Shown: one piece after another, positions 28,520-40,476 of the stretch
How positions within the stretch are numbered: position 1 is the stretch's first letter
Layout of the letters: the number at the start of each line of letters is the position of its first letter
Assembly (NCBI RefSeq): GCF_001590905.1
Contig: NZ_BCTT01000008.1
Coordinates: 124,001 to 188,000 of the forward strand
Origin: Serratia grimesii NBRC 13537
Lineage (GTDB): Bacteria; Pseudomonadota; Gammaproteobacteria; Enterobacterales; Enterobacteriaceae
Direction of reading: 5' to 3'
DNA: 64,000 nucleotides
Notes under the pieces: generated by a model
What the model was told of the DNA's origin: nothing
Database searches by the model: none
Seen by the model: only the letters and a program-made list of their open reading frames with translations
Translations under genes and position numbers: made by a program

Positions 28520-31003
28520 TTAAGCCTGCTCAGCACCTTTCTTCTTGCCGGCGCGTTTGGCCTTGGTCGCCGCCGCTATTTTCCGGGTTTTGTCGGACAC
28601 TTTCTTGGCTTTCGCCTTTTTGTCTTTCTTCACCTTGTCAGCGGGTTTGGCTTCGTCTTTACGGAAGGCGCTGTCAGGCTCAAAATTGGCTGGCGCTTTG
28701 CCACCACGACGTTTACGTGGTGCTTGAGTACGACCTGCGCCTGCGCCACCACGCAGGGTGCGTTGGCCGCTCTTGGCACGATCGCGCTCAGTTTTACCTT
28801 CACCGCGCGGTTTACGGGTGCTGGAGACCAACGCGAAATCGATCTTACGCTCATCCATATGCACCGCTTCCACACGGATCTCAACGGTATCACCCAAGCG
28901 ATAAACCACGCCGGAAGATTCGCCAATCAGGCGCTGGCCGATATTATCGTAGCGATAGTAATCATTATCCAGCGATGATACGTGTACCAGACCGTCGATA
29001 AACAGATCGTTCAGGCGGACAAAGAAACCAAAACCGGTCACGCTGGCAATAATACCGCTGAACACTTCCCCGACGTGATCCTGCATAAAGTCGCACTTCA
29101 ACCAGTCAGCGACATTGCGTGTCGCCTCATCGGCGCGACGTTCAGCCATCGAACAGTGCTCGCCCAGTTGCAGCATCTCTTCGAACTCACTGTGCCAGCC
29201 GCCTGTCGGCGTCCAGCGCTCTTTCGGTTGACCGTGCTCTTTGGCAAGCACATATTTGATCGCGCGGTGCAGTGCCAGATCGGGGTAACGGCGGATTGGC
29301 GAGGTGAAGTGACCATAAGAAGCCAGCGCCAAACCAAAGTGGCCGCGGTTTTCAGGATCGTAGATCGCCTGCTTCATGGAGCGCAGCAACATGGTTTGCA
29401 GCATTTCATGATCGGGACGTTCGGACACTTCATCCATCAAGGTCGCGTAGTCTTTCGGTTGCGGCTTGTTACCGCCACCCAGTGTCAGGCCCAACTCGCT
29501 CAATACGCTTCTCAGTGCCGTAATGTGATCGTCGCTTGGGCGGTCATGCACACGGAACAGCGCTGGCTCGTTATGCTTTTCAACAAAGCGTGCAGCGGCA
29601 ACGTTCGCCATGATCATACACTCTTCGATCAGTTTGTGAGCATCGTTACGTACTGTTGGTTCGACGCGCTCAATACGACGTTCGGCGTTGAAGATAAACT
29701 TCGCTTCTTCAGTTTCGAAAGCAATACCCCCACGTTCCGCACGCGCTTGATCCAGCACCTTGTACATTGCGTGAAGTTCCTGCAGGTGTTTGACCAGCGG
29801 GTGATAATGCTCACGCAGCTCCTGATCGCCCTGCAGAATATGCCAGACTTTGTTATACGTCAGGCGAGCATGTGAACTCATTACCGCTTCATAGAACTTG
29901 GATGTCGACAGGCGCCCCTGAGCGGAGATGGTCATCTCACACACCATACACAGGCGATCTACCTGCGGGTTCAGCGAACACAACCCGTTGGACAGCACTT
30001 CCGGCAGCATAGGAATAACCTGCGACGGGAAGTACACCGACGTTGCACGGTTACGCGCTTCGTCATCCAGTGCAGTACGTGGACGTACATAATAGCTGAC
30101 GTCGGCAATGGCAACCCACAGGCGCCAACCGCCGCCACGTTTTTTCTCACAGTAGACTGCATCATCGAAGTCGCGCGCATCTTCACCGTCAATGGTCACC
30201 AGCGGCAGCTGACGCAGATCAACACGGCCTTTTTTGGCCGCTTCAGGCACTTGCTCGCTGAGATCGGCAACCTGCTTTTCCACCTGCGGTGGCCAAACAT
30301 GCGGGATTTCATGGGTGCGCAGCGCGATATCCACTGCCATGCTGGTACCCATTTTATCGCCGAGGATCTCAACGATCTTGCCAACCGCTTTGGTACGACG
30401 GGTCGGGCGCTGGGTCAGTTCAACCACCACCATAAAGCCCATGCGCGCACCGCTAACCGCATCGGCCGGGATCAGGATATCAAAGCTCAGGCGACTGTCG
30501 TCCGGTACGACAAAGCCAGTACCGGCATCCATAAAGAAACGGCCAACGATTTGGCTGGTTTTCGGTACCAACACGCGCACAATACGGGCTTCACGACGCC
30601 CCTTACGATCTGCGGCCATCGCCTGTGCCAGCACCACATCACCGTGGATCGCCATTTTCATCTGCTCGGCGGACAGGTACAGGTCGTCTTTGCTGCCTTC
30701 AATACGCAAGAAACCGAAGCCATCACGGTGGCCAATGACGGTACCGCGCAGCAGATCCAGGCGTTCCGGCAGTGCATAGCACTGGCGACGGGTAAATATC
30801 AATTGGCCGTCACGCTCCATTGCACGCAGACGACGGCGTAATGCCTCTAAAGGCTCTTCCCCGGTTAAATTCAGTTCTTTGGCCAGCTCTTCGCGGCTGG
30901 CCGGCGTTTCTCTTTTCGCCAGATGGGCCAGAATGAATTCACGGCTCGGGATTGGGGACTCATATTTTTCTGCTTCTCGTTCCAGGAATGGATCTTGTGA
31001 CAT
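28520..31003 (-). CDS. rnr: Exoribonuclease R (RNase R)
   Basis: An 827-residue 3'-5' exoribonuclease that degrades structured RNA and acts in rRNA quality control and cold shock. Order: helix-turn-helix region (about 1-85), two cold-shock domains, the RNB catalytic domain with [15 protein letters not shown] and its metal aspartates (about residues 270-285), an S1 domain ([14 protein letters not shown], about 650-730), then a Lys/Arg-rich tail ending KKKGAEQA. E. coli RNase R has 813 residues; the extra length lies mostly in the basic tail. Confidence 0.97.
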   Translation of the reverse strand: MSQDPFLEREAEKYESPIPSREFILAHLAKRETPASREELAKELNLTGEEPLEALRRRLRAMERDGQLIFTRRQCYALPERLDLLRGTVIGHRDGFGFLRIEGSKDDLYLSAEQMKMAIHGDVVLAQAMAADRKGRREARIVRVLVPKTSQIVGRFFMDAGTGFVVPDDSRLSFDILIPADAVSGARMGFMVVVELTQRPTRRTKAVGKIVEILGDKMGTSMAVDIALRTHEIPHVWPPQVEKQVADLSEQVPEAAKKGRVDLRQLPLVTIDGEDARDFDDAVYCEKKRGGGWRLWVAIADVSYYVRPRTALDDEARNRATSVYFPSQVIPMLPEVLSNGLCSLNPQVDRLCMVCEMTISAQGRLSTSKFYEAVMSSHARLTYNKVWHILQGDQELREHYHPLVKHLQELHAMYKVLDQARAERGGIAFETEEAKFIFNAERRIERVEPTVRNDAHKLIEECMIMANVAAARFVEKHNEPALFRVHDRPSDDHITALRSVLSELGLTLGGGNKPQPKDYATLMDEVSERPDHEMLQTMLLRSMKQAIYDPENRGHFGLALASYGHFTSPIRRYPDLALHRAIKYVLAKEHGQPKERWTPTGGWHSEFEEMLQLGEHCSMAERRADEATRNVADWLKCDFMQDHVGEVFSGIIASVTGFGFFVRLNDLFIDGLVHVSSLDNDYYRYDNIGQRLIGESSGVVYRLGDTVEIRVEAVHMDERKIDFALVSSTRKPRGEGKTERDRAKSGQRTLRGGAGAGRTQAPRKRRGGKAPANFEPDSAFRKDEAKPADKVKKDKKAKAKKVSDKTRKIAAATKAKRAGKKKGAEQA

Positions 31004-31062
31004 TGCGGTTCCTCCGTTGTCATCAGCAGGGTGCCGCTGAGCCTTGTCTTCTCAGCGACGCT

Positions 31063-31488
31063 TTATTCGACAAGCAATAGCTTGTAGAGCGATGGATTGT
31101 CTTCAACCATATCGGCCAGCGTGTGGCTGTCCAGCTCTTCAAGGAAATTCTGTACGCCCTGTTGCAGCACCTGCTTCAGGCGGCAGGCAGGGGTTATGTG
31201 GCAAAAGTCACTGTTGCAGTTAACCAGTGAGAGCGGTTCTAACGCCCTTACCACGTCGCCAAGGCGAATGGTTTCGGCCGGTTTGCCCAAACGGATGCCA
31301 CCGTTCTTACCGCGCACCGCGGTCACAAACCCAACCCTGCTTAACTGATTGATGATCTTTACCATATGGTTTCTGGACACACCGTAGACCTCAGTGACTT
31401 CCGAGATGCTGGTCATTTTGTCCGGTGGCAGCGAGGCCATGTAGATCAACGCCCGCAGGCCATAATCAGTAAAACTTGTTAACTGCAC
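31063..31488 (-). CDS. nsrR: NsrR, nitric-oxide-sensing Rrf2-family repressor
   Basis: A 141-residue Rrf2-family transcription factor holding an iron-sulfur cluster; nitric oxide damages the cluster and releases DNA. A winged helix-turn-helix occupies residues 1-75. The three cluster cysteines are C91, C96 and C102, the exact E. coli positions. It heads the rnr-rlmB group. Its likely target in this window is ytfE, which has a near-consensus NsrR site. Confidence 0.97.
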   Translation of the reverse strand: MQLTSFTDYGLRALIYMASLPPDKMTSISEVTEVYGVSRNHMVKIINQLSRVGFVTAVRGKNGGIRLGKPAETIRLGDVVRALEPLSLVNCNSDFCHITPACRLKQVLQQGVQNFLEELDSHTLADMVEDNPSLYKLLLVE

Positions 31489-31673
31489 ATCTACCTCTGG
31501 GTGTCATTTTACCCGTCTGATACGCCGATTTTCGGCATTATTCAAAAGATTACTTATTGGATAATAAACCAGCCGGAGAGTTCGCCGCTAATTATTTAGC
31601 GCATGTCGGGCTCATGAACAGGTTAAGAAGGGAGTTTTTGACGTGAAACCGCAACTGAGGAGAATAATGATAA

Positions 31674-31703
31674 AAATAAACCGGGACACGCCCGGTTTAT
31701 TTT
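31674..31703 (-). terminator. Terminator of purA
   Basis: AATAAACCGGG pairs with CCCGGTTTATT around a five-base loop; the minus strand continues with T residues. Confidence 0.85.
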
Positions 31704-31712
31704 ATTGCCAGA

Positions 31713-33065
<1,353 letters not shown>

Positions 33066-33108
33066 TCAGCACTTTTAGCATAGGGTTGCGTATTTTTTAG
33101 GCTAAACT

Positions 33109-33312
33109 TTAAACCCCTGCGCGACTACGCAACATGTAGTAGATCACACAGCCCGCAACCACTATTCCACCACCAAATCGTCTCAGTGTGGCATCAGGTA
33201 ACTGGGTCATCGCCAGTATCATTTTACGCCAGGCCTGCGGAAACAGCATCGGGCCCAGCCCTTCCAGCACCAAAACTAACCCAAGTGCCAGCCAAATCGT
33301 TGAATTCATCAA
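33109..33312 (-). CDS. yjeT: YjeT, DUF2065 small membrane protein
   Basis: A 67-residue protein with two membrane segments (about 5-25 and 47-63) separated by a basic stretch with WRKMI and LRRFGGG, the DUF2065 pattern. E. coli YjeT has 65 residues and the same position after hflC. Function unknown; linkage to hflKC suggests a membrane role, which is inference. Confidence 0.9.
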   Translation of the reverse strand: MMNSTIWLALGLVLVLEGLGPMLFPQAWRKMILAMTQLPDATLRRFGGGIVVAGCVIYYMLRSRAGV

Positions 33313-33319
33313 TGACTCC

Positions 33320-33351
33320 CAAAAGAAAGGGCCCGCGTTTAAACGGGCCCT
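33320..33351 (-). terminator. Terminator of the hfl operon after hflC
   Basis: GGGCCCG/CGGGCCC at 33329-33350; the minus strand reads on into TTTCTTTTGG. Confidence 0.75.
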
Positions 33352-33371
33352 CGATCATTAACCTGTTGCGG

Positions 33372-34379
33372 TTACTTACGCGTGGAATCAGGCGACTTCA
33401 TGTAGCGGAAGAAATCGCTGTCCGGGCTCAGTACCATCACGTCTTGGTTATTACTGCTGAAGCTAGTTTCATACGCACGCAGGCTACGGATAAAGGCGTA
33501 GAAGTCCGGATCCTGGCTGAATGCGTTAGCAAACAGTTTGGCCGCTTCGGCATCGCCGTCACCACGAGTGATACGGGCTGTACGTTCGGCTTCTGCCAAG
33601 GTACGCGTGACTTCGTAGTCTGCAGTTGCACGCAACTTCTCAGCTTCTTCCTGACCCTGTGAACGGTGACGACGCGCTACAGCTTCACGCTCTGCACGCA
33701 TACGCTGATAAATTGCGTCAGACACTTCTGCCGGCAGGTTAATCTGCTTGATACGTACGTCGATGACTTCGATACCCAGTGCCGCCATGCTGTTCGGGTT
33801 AACCTTCGGCAGGTTGCCGGTGGTTTCCTTCTCAACACGCGCCGCAGCAGAAGCGATAGCATCATCAGCTTCCGTGGTTGCAACCTCTTGATCATCACCC
33901 ACAGTACCGGTGTTCAATGCATCGCGTACGTCGGACATCAGCTTACCGCGCGAATCGGTCACGATGTCTTTCACATCCAGACGACCAATCTCGGAACGCA
34001 GACGGTCACTGAATTTACGTTTCAGCAGAACTTCGGCTTGTGAAACATCACCGCCGCCAGTTGCCAGGTAGTAACGGCTGAAATCACTGATGCGCCATTT
34101 CAGATAAGAATCGACAATCAGGTCTTTCTTCTCGCTGGTCACAAAGCGGTCAGCCTGGTTGTCCATAGTCTGGATACGCGCATCCAGGGTTTTCACTGAT
34201 TCAATAAATGGAATCTTGAAGTGCAGACCCGGTGCATACACCAGCGGTTTGTTGTCGCTGTCACGCAATACCTTGCCGAAACGCAACACAATGCCACGTT
34301 GGCCTTCCTGAACCACGAACAAAGAGGCGTATAACGCCACCAGCACCGCGAGGACGATAACTATAAAAGACTTACGCAT
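33372..34379 (-). CDS. hflC: HflC, modulator of FtsH protease
   Basis: A 335-residue SPFH/prohibitin-family protein, length as in E. coli (334). One N-terminal membrane segment (about 5-22) anchors it, with the body in the periplasm. Conserved stretches include GQRGIVLRFGKV and REAVARRHRSQGQEEAEKLRA. With HflK it forms a cage around FtsH and limits its protease activity. It starts three bases after the hflK stop. Confidence 0.97.
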   Translation of the reverse strand: MRKSFIVIVLAVLVALYASLFVVQEGQRGIVLRFGKVLRDSDNKPLVYAPGLHFKIPFIESVKTLDARIQTMDNQADRFVTSEKKDLIVDSYLKWRISDFSRYYLATGGGDVSQAEVLLKRKFSDRLRSEIGRLDVKDIVTDSRGKLMSDVRDALNTGTVGDDQEVATTEADDAIASAAARVEKETTGNLPKVNPNSMAALGIEVIDVRIKQINLPAEVSDAIYQRMRAEREAVARRHRSQGQEEAEKLRATADYEVTRTLAEAERTARITRGDGDAEAAKLFANAFSQDPDFYAFIRSLRAYETSFSSNNQDVMVLSPDSDFFRYMKSPDSTRK

Positions 34380-34382
34380 TGA

Positions 34383-35642
34383 TTACTCTCTCCCTACGCG
34401 AGTGGTGTCGTCACGCTGCGCATTCGCCCGGCGCTGGTCCATGACCGAGCCGCTGCTTGTGCGCTGGCTGCTAGAGCTGGCGCCGCTGTTGGCAGACGGA
34501 GCGGGATTGAGACGAATCAGGCTGGTGTCTTTATTGCCGTCAGCCGCCGCGCCAGTTTGGCCGCGCAGCATTTGATCCAGCGGCAACACCATCAGATTGT
34601 TGCCTTTGTCATTCACCAATACCTTACGGGTATGGCTCAGGACTTTTTCCATGGTTTCGATATACAAACGCTCGCGGGTAATCTGCGGTGCGGACTTGTA
34701 TTCCGGCAACAGCTTGGCAAAGCGTGCAACCTCACCCTGAGCTTCCAGGACGGTACGGTCTTTATACGCTTTGGCATCTTCCAGCAAACGCTGTGCCTGA
34801 CCGTTCGCGCGTGGCTGAACTTCGTTGGCGTAAGCTTCTGCTTCACGGATGTACTGCTGCTCGTTTTCACGTGCGGCAATCGCATCATCAAATGCGGCTT
34901 TCACTTCTTCCGGCGGACGAGCAGCCTGGAAGTTAACGTCCAGCAGCGTGATACCCATGTTGTACGGACGAATTGTCTCTTCCAGTACGCGTTGAGTATC
35001 GCTACGTACGATAGTACGGCCTTCGGTCAGGATCTTGTCCATGGTGTACTTGCCGATAACGCCACGCAGGGCGCTGTCAGTCGCCTGGCTCAGGCTATCG
35101 TCGGCGTTCGTCACGCTGAACAAATACGCTTCCGGGTTAGTCACGCGATACTGTACGTTCATTTCTACACGCACCACGTTCTCATCCGAAGTCAGCATCA
35201 CGCCGGAGGCTGCCAGTTCACGTACTGACTCCACGTTCACCGGACGCACTTCATCGATGAAGGTTGGCTTCCAGTTCAGACCCGGCTGCACCAAGTGGCT
35301 GAACTTACCAAAACGGGTGACAACACCACGCTCGGCTTCTTTGATGGTGTAGAAGCCGCTAGCGGCCCAAATCACCACCACCGCAACTGCAGCAATGCCG
35401 ATGATACGACCACTAAAGCCCGGACCAGAGGTACCGGTACCGCCATTGTTATTGCTGTTGGAGCCTTTGCCTCCGCCCAAGCCGCTCAGTTTCTTGCTCA
35501 GCTTGCGGAAGATATCGTCCAAATCAGGTGGCCCTTGATCGCGACCGCCTTTGTTATTACCGCCAGAGTTGCCGCCATTATTATTGCTGCTCCCCCACGG
35601 GTCGCGGTCCTGTCCGTTATTACCGGGCTGATTCCACGCCAT
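34383..35642 (-). CDS. hflK: HflK, modulator of FtsH protease
   Basis: A 419-residue SPFH protein (E. coli HflK 419). An N-terminal Gly/Asn-rich cytoplasmic segment is followed by a membrane helix (about 80-100) and a periplasmic SPFH domain with ERGVVTRFGKF. The low-complexity C-terminus is rich in Ser, Asn and Arg. It partners HflC around FtsH. Its gap to hflX is widened to 204 bases by a short inverted-repeat element. Confidence 0.97.
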   Translation of the reverse strand: MAWNQPGNNGQDRDPWGSSNNNGGNSGGNNKGGRDQGPPDLDDIFRKLSKKLSGLGGGKGSNSNNNGGTGTSGPGFSGRIIGIAAVAVVVIWAASGFYTIKEAERGVVTRFGKFSHLVQPGLNWKPTFIDEVRPVNVESVRELAASGVMLTSDENVVRVEMNVQYRVTNPEAYLFSVTNADDSLSQATDSALRGVIGKYTMDKILTEGRTIVRSDTQRVLEETIRPYNMGITLLDVNFQAARPPEEVKAAFDDAIAARENEQQYIREAEAYANEVQPRANGQAQRLLEDAKAYKDRTVLEAQGEVARFAKLLPEYKSAPQITRERLYIETMEKVLSHTRKVLVNDKGNNLMVLPLDQMLRGQTGAAADGNKDTSLIRLNPAPSANSGASSSSQRTSSGSVMDQRRANAQRDDTTRVGRE

Positions 35643-35721
35643 GTTTTAGCTCCATATTCTGTGATTGGGTACTTCAGGCTTACGCTTAGTTACAGCAGGC
35701 TATCTTACTTGCCCGTTTTCG

Positions 35722-35831
35722 TTTGAGCAGTGCTCAGAATCCTCACGTACTTGATGTACGCTCCGATTCTTGCGCGCTGACCGCACCAAAAACGTGCTGC
35801 GCCGATAACGCCTGCGGACCGAGTGCTCAAA
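35722..35831. repeat. 110-bp element with terminal inverted repeats between hflX and hflK
   Basis: Bounded by TTTGAGCA and TGCTCAAA. Inside, AGAATC...CGTAC-TTGAT-GTACG...GATTCT forms a strong hairpin at 35736-35770. No coding frame. It lies between two genes that are normally co-transcribed, so it is probably carried in their mRNA. Looks like a non-autonomous dispersed repeat; only one copy is in this window, so repetition is not shown here. Confidence 0.55.
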
Positions 35832-35846
35832 TGTAACAGGATATGA

Positions 35847-37127
35847 TCATACTATAAAGTTAATCAGTTCCTGTTCCTGTTTGCAGAGGCGGCGCCATTC
35901 GACGATAGGCATACGAACCACCACGCCAATGCTGCCGTCTTCTTCGTTCCACTCTTTCTCAATTGCCTGAAGCTGGTAAAAACGGCTACGAAGACGGCCT
36001 GCTTCTGGCGGTAAGCGCAGCTCATAATGCGCGATTTCCCCCGATAAGCGCTCCGTCAACGCCTGATACAGCAACGGGATACCTTCACCGCTGGCGGCGG
36101 ACAGCCACACCCGGATCGGTAAGTTTTCATCGTTGCGGTCGATACGCGGGACAAAATCATCCAGCATATCTATTTTGTTCATCACTAGCAGTGTAGGGAT
36201 CTCATCCGAGTCAATCTCTGCCAACACGGTATTTACCGCTTCAATGTTTTCATCGACGCGGGTATCCGCGGCGTCGATTACATGTAACAGCAAAGATGCC
36301 TGACGCGTTTCTTGCAGCGTTGCCTTAAAGGCGGCCACCAAATCATGCGGCAGGTGTCGGATAAACCCTACGGTATCCGCCAACACGGTATCGCCCACAT
36401 CGGCGACGTCAATACGCCGCAGAGTCGGATCCAGGGTGGCAAATAGTTGGTCTGCCGCATATACATCGGCAGACGTTATTCGATTAAACAGGGTAGATTT
36501 GCCGGCGTTGGTATATCCCACCAGCGATACGGTTGGCACGTCAGCACGGGTACGCGCACGTCGGCCCTGTTCACGCTGCTTAGCTACCCGCTCCAGGCGG
36601 CGTAAAATCAAGCTAATGCGGTCACGTAACAGACGACGGTCGGTTTCTAACTGGGTTTCCCCTGGCCCGCGCAGGCCAATCCCCCCTTTTTGACGCTCAA
36701 GGTGCGTCCAGCCACGAACCAAACGCGTGGCGATGTGACGCAACTGCGCCAGCTCTACCTGCAGCTTACCTTCATGGGTACGGGCACGCTGGGCAAAGAT
36801 GTCTAGAATCAACCCGGTGCGATCAATCACCCGGCATTCGCACAGGCGTTCAAGATTTCTCTCTTGCGCTGCGGAAAGGGAGTGATCAAACAGGACAACA
36901 GATGCGCCACTGGCTTTTACCGCATCTGCGATTTCTTCGGCCTTTCCTTCACCGACAAAGTACTTGGGATGCGGGGCTTTGCGGCTACCAGTTACCACTT
37001 GCAAAGCTTCAACACCGGCAGAGGACACCAGGGATTCGAACTCACTGAGATCTTCTGTATCTTTGTCTTGCGAGAAATAGATATGAACCAGGACGGCCTG
37101 CTCACCGGCTTCATAACGGTCAAACAA
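35847..37127 (-). CDS. hflX: HflX, ribosome-associated GTPase
   Basis: A 426-residue GTPase (E. coli HflX 426) that binds 50S subunits and splits stalled ribosomes under heat stress. An N-terminal HflX domain with a glycine-rich segment and coiled coil (about 1-190) precedes the G domain: GYTNAGKST (G1), DPTLRR (G2), DTVGFI (G3), NKIDML (G4). A short C-terminal domain follows. It lies between hfq and hflK as in E. coli. Confidence 0.97.
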   Translation of the reverse strand: MFDRYEAGEQAVLVHIYFSQDKDTEDLSEFESLVSSAGVEALQVVTGSRKAPHPKYFVGEGKAEEIADAVKASGASVVLFDHSLSAAQERNLERLCECRVIDRTGLILDIFAQRARTHEGKLQVELAQLRHIATRLVRGWTHLERQKGGIGLRGPGETQLETDRRLLRDRISLILRRLERVAKQREQGRRARTRADVPTVSLVGYTNAGKSTLFNRITSADVYAADQLFATLDPTLRRIDVADVGDTVLADTVGFIRHLPHDLVAAFKATLQETRQASLLLHVIDAADTRVDENIEAVNTVLAEIDSDEIPTLLVMNKIDMLDDFVPRIDRNDENLPIRVWLSAASGEGIPLLYQALTERLSGEIAHYELRLPPEAGRLRSRFYQLQAIEKEWNEEDGSIGVVVRMPIVEWRRLCKQEQELINFIV

Positions 37128-37222
37128 GCGTGCAACCTCTCAAACGGGAACCCGTGAGTTTGGGGGACATAAACAGCCCACGGCTGCTTATGCTCCCCGT
37201 CATGGTTGACTCGCAACGCGCT

Positions 37223-37543
<321 letters not shown>

Positions 37544-37645
37544 TTATTTGCTTGTTGTTTTTAACTAAGAACCTGTCGGCTCTAAAATAAACGACCTAAA
37601 AAATTTGCGCGCTGAATACTCATCAATTGTACACAATCACTCAAC

Positions 37646-38587
37646 CTATGCACTAACAACCTGTATTACCGAGTCCAAAGCCTCTCCCGGCTTCTCGCTG
37701 TCCAGCCAATGTACCGAGTTCCAGCCTCGTAACCAGGTCATTTGGCGCTTGGCCAACTGACGCGTTGCGCAAATACCACGATAAACCATCTCATCGTAAC
37801 TAATCTCACCAGATAAATATGACCACATCTGGCGATAACCGACACAGCGAATGGAAGGCAAATCCGTATGCAAATCACCCCGTGCAAAAAGTGCACGCGC
37901 TTCCGTCTCAAAACCCGCCGCCAACATTTGATTGTACCGCAGCTCAATGCGTTGATGAATCAACTCACGGCTGGTCGGTGCTATCGCAAATTGGTGAACA
38001 TGATACGGCAACGATTCACCCGAAATTTTAGTCAGTTCCGTTAAAGTTTTACCCGAAATAAAAAAAACTTCCAGTGCTCTGGACAGTCTCTGCGGATCAT
38101 TCGGATGAATTCTCAATGCCGCAACGGGATCAATCTCTTGTAACTGACGGTGTAAAGCGTCCCACCCCAGCTCTGCAGCCTGCTGTTCAATGCGTTCACG
38201 CACCACAGGATCCGCGGAGGGTAACGGCGATAATCCTTCCAACAGTGCTTTGAAATAGAGCATGGTGCCCCCCACCAACAGCGGGATACGTCCGGCAGCG
38301 GTGATTTCAGCCATCTCTTTCAACGCATCAGCGCGAAAATCCGCTGCTGAATAGGCTTCAACAGGATCGCGAATATCAATCAACCGGTGCGGTGCCTGCG
38401 CCAATTCCTCAGCGCTCGGTTTGGCAGTGCCGATATCCATGCCGCGATAAATCAGCGCGGAATCCACGCTGATCAATTCCACAGGCAGGCGTTCACGCAG
38501 CGCGATCGCCAACGCGGTCTTGCCCGAGGCGGTCGGCCCCATGATAAAAATAGCCGGGGGACGTGGTGTCATTTCAGTTTCAATCAT
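37646..38587 (-). CDS. miaA: tRNA dimethylallyltransferase
   Basis: A 313-residue enzyme adding a dimethylallyl group to A37 of tRNAs that read UNN codons. The P-loop GPTASGKT is at residues 17-24; [16 protein letters not shown] follows and the C-terminal half carries [15 protein letters not shown] start at 38587, overlapping the mutL stop by eight bases. An ATG five codons later or a longer version starting inside mutL is possible, and the ribosome site is weak, so the start is uncertain. Confidence 0.94.
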   Translation of the reverse strand: MIETEMTPRPPAIFIMGPTASGKTALAIALRERLPVELISVDSALIYRGMDIGTAKPSAEELAQAPHRLIDIRDPVEAYSAADFRADALKEMAEITAAGRIPLLVGGTMLYFKALLEGLSPLPSADPVVRERIEQQAAELGWDALHRQLQEIDPVAALRIHPNDPQRLSRALEVFFISGKTLTELTKISGESLPYHVHQFAIAPTSRELIHQRIELRYNQMLAAGFETEARALFARGDLHTDLPSIRCVGYRQMWSYLSGEISYDEMVYRGICATRQLAKRQMTWLRGWNSVHWLDSEKPGEALDSVIQVVSA

Positions 38588-40454
38588 GCCTAAGGGCTGC
38601 CAGTGCAGCCTGTAAATCAACAGGTTGTAAAAGTCCGCTCGGTGGTGATTTGACCAGCTGCGGGCAAAGTCGTTCAACGTCGGTCAGTAATTGTATCGCT
38701 TGCGAGGTGTTCCACTGTTCGTGTTCACTGCCTAAATGGCGGGCGAACCATGTTGCCAACACCGCGGGCGACATCTCCTGATGCTCGGCCAAGTAGCCTA
38801 ACAGTTCGGGTATCAGTTTTTGTAAATTTTGTTGGCGCAATGGTAAAGGTACTGCGCGCAGCGTCACACGCCCATGATCAGACTGCAGGTCTAACCCCAT
38901 TTTGACCAACAACGGTTGATGATGCACACAGGCGGCCGCTTCTTTTTTGCTCAACGTCAGCTTGATAGGGATCAACAGCGGTTGCGGCCGTAACCCCTCT
39001 TCTGACGGATTAAGCTGCGCTTGGCGCAACCAGCGTTCAGCCACCGGTAAATTAAGTAACATCAGTTGCTGGCGGTTTTCAATCAACGCGTAGCAGGGTG
39101 AGTGGATCATCAGTACGCGTCCAAAGCTGTGCTGGCTACCAGACAGCGGTGTTTCCTGTGCGGACTTGGCCGGTGGAAACAGTGGTTGTTTCTGCGTTTC
39201 TTGCTGAGGTTCAGCCGTCGTAGTCGCTTGTAACAGCTTGCCGTACAGTTCGCCTTCACGCTTTTGATACCCACCGCCTGCATGATAGACAGGTTGCGGG
39301 GCACGTTCACGCACGACGGCGGGTTCGGCAGATTGCTGCTCGCGATACGGTGCCGGTTGTGAGAAATGGTTACCGCCGGCAGCAATGCGATTTTCAGGCT
39401 GCCAAACGGATACAGGTTCCTGATCCGGTTCATCAGCCAGCGGCAACGGCGCATTGCCGATCTGCTGCAACACGGTGGTTACCGCCTGATAAATAAAATC
39501 GTGCACCAGCCGCGCCTGATGGAATCGCACCTCGTGTTTAGCCGGGTGAACATTCACATCAACCTGATGGGGATCCACCTCGAGATACAGCACGTAAGCG
39601 GGCTGCTGGTCGTCTTTCAGTTGATCCTGATAGGCTTGGCGGATAGCGTGATTGATCAAACGATCGCGCATCATGCGACTGTTGACGTAGCAATACTGCA
39701 TTTCACCCAGTTGTCGTGCGCCCGCAGGATCGGCCACCCAACCACGAATGGTCAGATCGCCATGCTGCCATGAGATATTCAGCGCATGCTGCAAAAAGGC
39801 CGGGCCGCAAATACTGCCCAACCGTCGCTCATGCTGACTCTCGTCTTTCGCAGCGCGGTATTGGCGGATCAGTTTGCCGTTGTGGCTGAGGTTGATCGCC
39901 ACATCGAAACGCGCCAGCGCAATGCGGCGCACCACTTCATCGATATGGCCGAATTCGGTTTTCTCGGTACGCATGAATTTGCGCCGCGCTGGTGTGTTGT
40001 AGAACAAGTCCAGAACTTCCAGCGTGCTACCTATCGGATGTGCCGCCGGCTTGACCGTCACCGCCTGATCACGGCCTTCGGCGTAGGCCTGCCAAGCTTC
40101 GTTTTGTTCTGCGGTACGTGAGGTTAGTGTCAAACGCGAAACTGAGCTGATACTGGCCAGCGCTTCACCGCGAAAGCCGAGACTGACAATGGCTTCTAAA
40201 TCATCAAGCGTGCTGATTTTACTGGTGGCATGGCGGGCCAATGCCAGCGCCAGATCGTCCTTTCCGATGCCACAGCCGTTATCACGGATACGAATCAGCT
40301 TGGCACCCCCGCGTTCGATATCAATATCAATACGCGTCGCCCCAGCATCCAGACTGTTTTCCACCAGTTCCTTGACCACTGATGCAGGCCGTTCAACCAC
40401 TTCACCGGCGGCAATCTGGTTAGCAAGTTGGGGCGGTAACACCTGGATGGGCAT
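38580..40454 (-). CDS. mutL: DNA mismatch repair protein MutL
   Basis: A 624-residue GHKL ATPase coordinating MutS, MutH and UvrD in methyl-directed mismatch repair. ATP-site motifs are E29/N33 in [13 protein letters not shown]58 in RDNGCGI, and [14 protein letters not shown] Gln/Pro-rich linker (about 340-430) leads to the C-terminal dimerisation domain. No endonuclease motif DQHA(x)2E(x)4E is seen, as expected in a species that uses MutH. E. coli MutL has 615 residues. Confidence 0.97.
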   Translation of the reverse strand: MPIQVLPPQLANQIAAGEVVERPASVVKELVENSLDAGATRIDIDIERGGAKLIRIRDNGCGIGKDDLALALARHATSKISTLDDLEAIVSLGFRGEALASISSVSRLTLTSRTAEQNEAWQAYAEGRDQAVTVKPAAHPIGSTLEVLDLFYNTPARRKFMRTEKTEFGHIDEVVRRIALARFDVAINLSHNGKLIRQYRAAKDESQHERRLGSICGPAFLQHALNISWQHGDLTIRGWVADPAGARQLGEMQYCYVNSRMMRDRLINHAIRQAYQDQLKDDQQPAYVLYLEVDPHQVDVNVHPAKHEVRFHQARLVHDFIYQAVTTVLQQIGNAPLPLADEPDQEPVSVWQPENRIAAGGNHFSQPAPYREQQSAEPAVVRERAPQPVYHAGGGYQKREGELYGKLLQATTTAEPQQETQKQPLFPPAKSAQETPLSGSQHSFGRVLMIHSPCYALIENRQQLMLLNLPVAERWLRQAQLNPSEEGLRPQPLLIPIKLTLSKKEAAACVHHQPLLVKMGLDLQSDHGRVTLRAVPLPLRQQNLQKLIPELLGYLAEHQEMSPAVLATWFARHLGSEHEQWNTSQAIQLLTDVERLCPQLVKSPPSGLLQPVDLQAALAALRHD

Positions 40455-40476
40455 GCTGACTCCTGTAATATTGGCG

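Noticed and set aside
28982-29875. 297-codon open frame opposite rnr
   Set aside because: Shadow of the RNase R catalytic domain; composition is typical of antisense frames.
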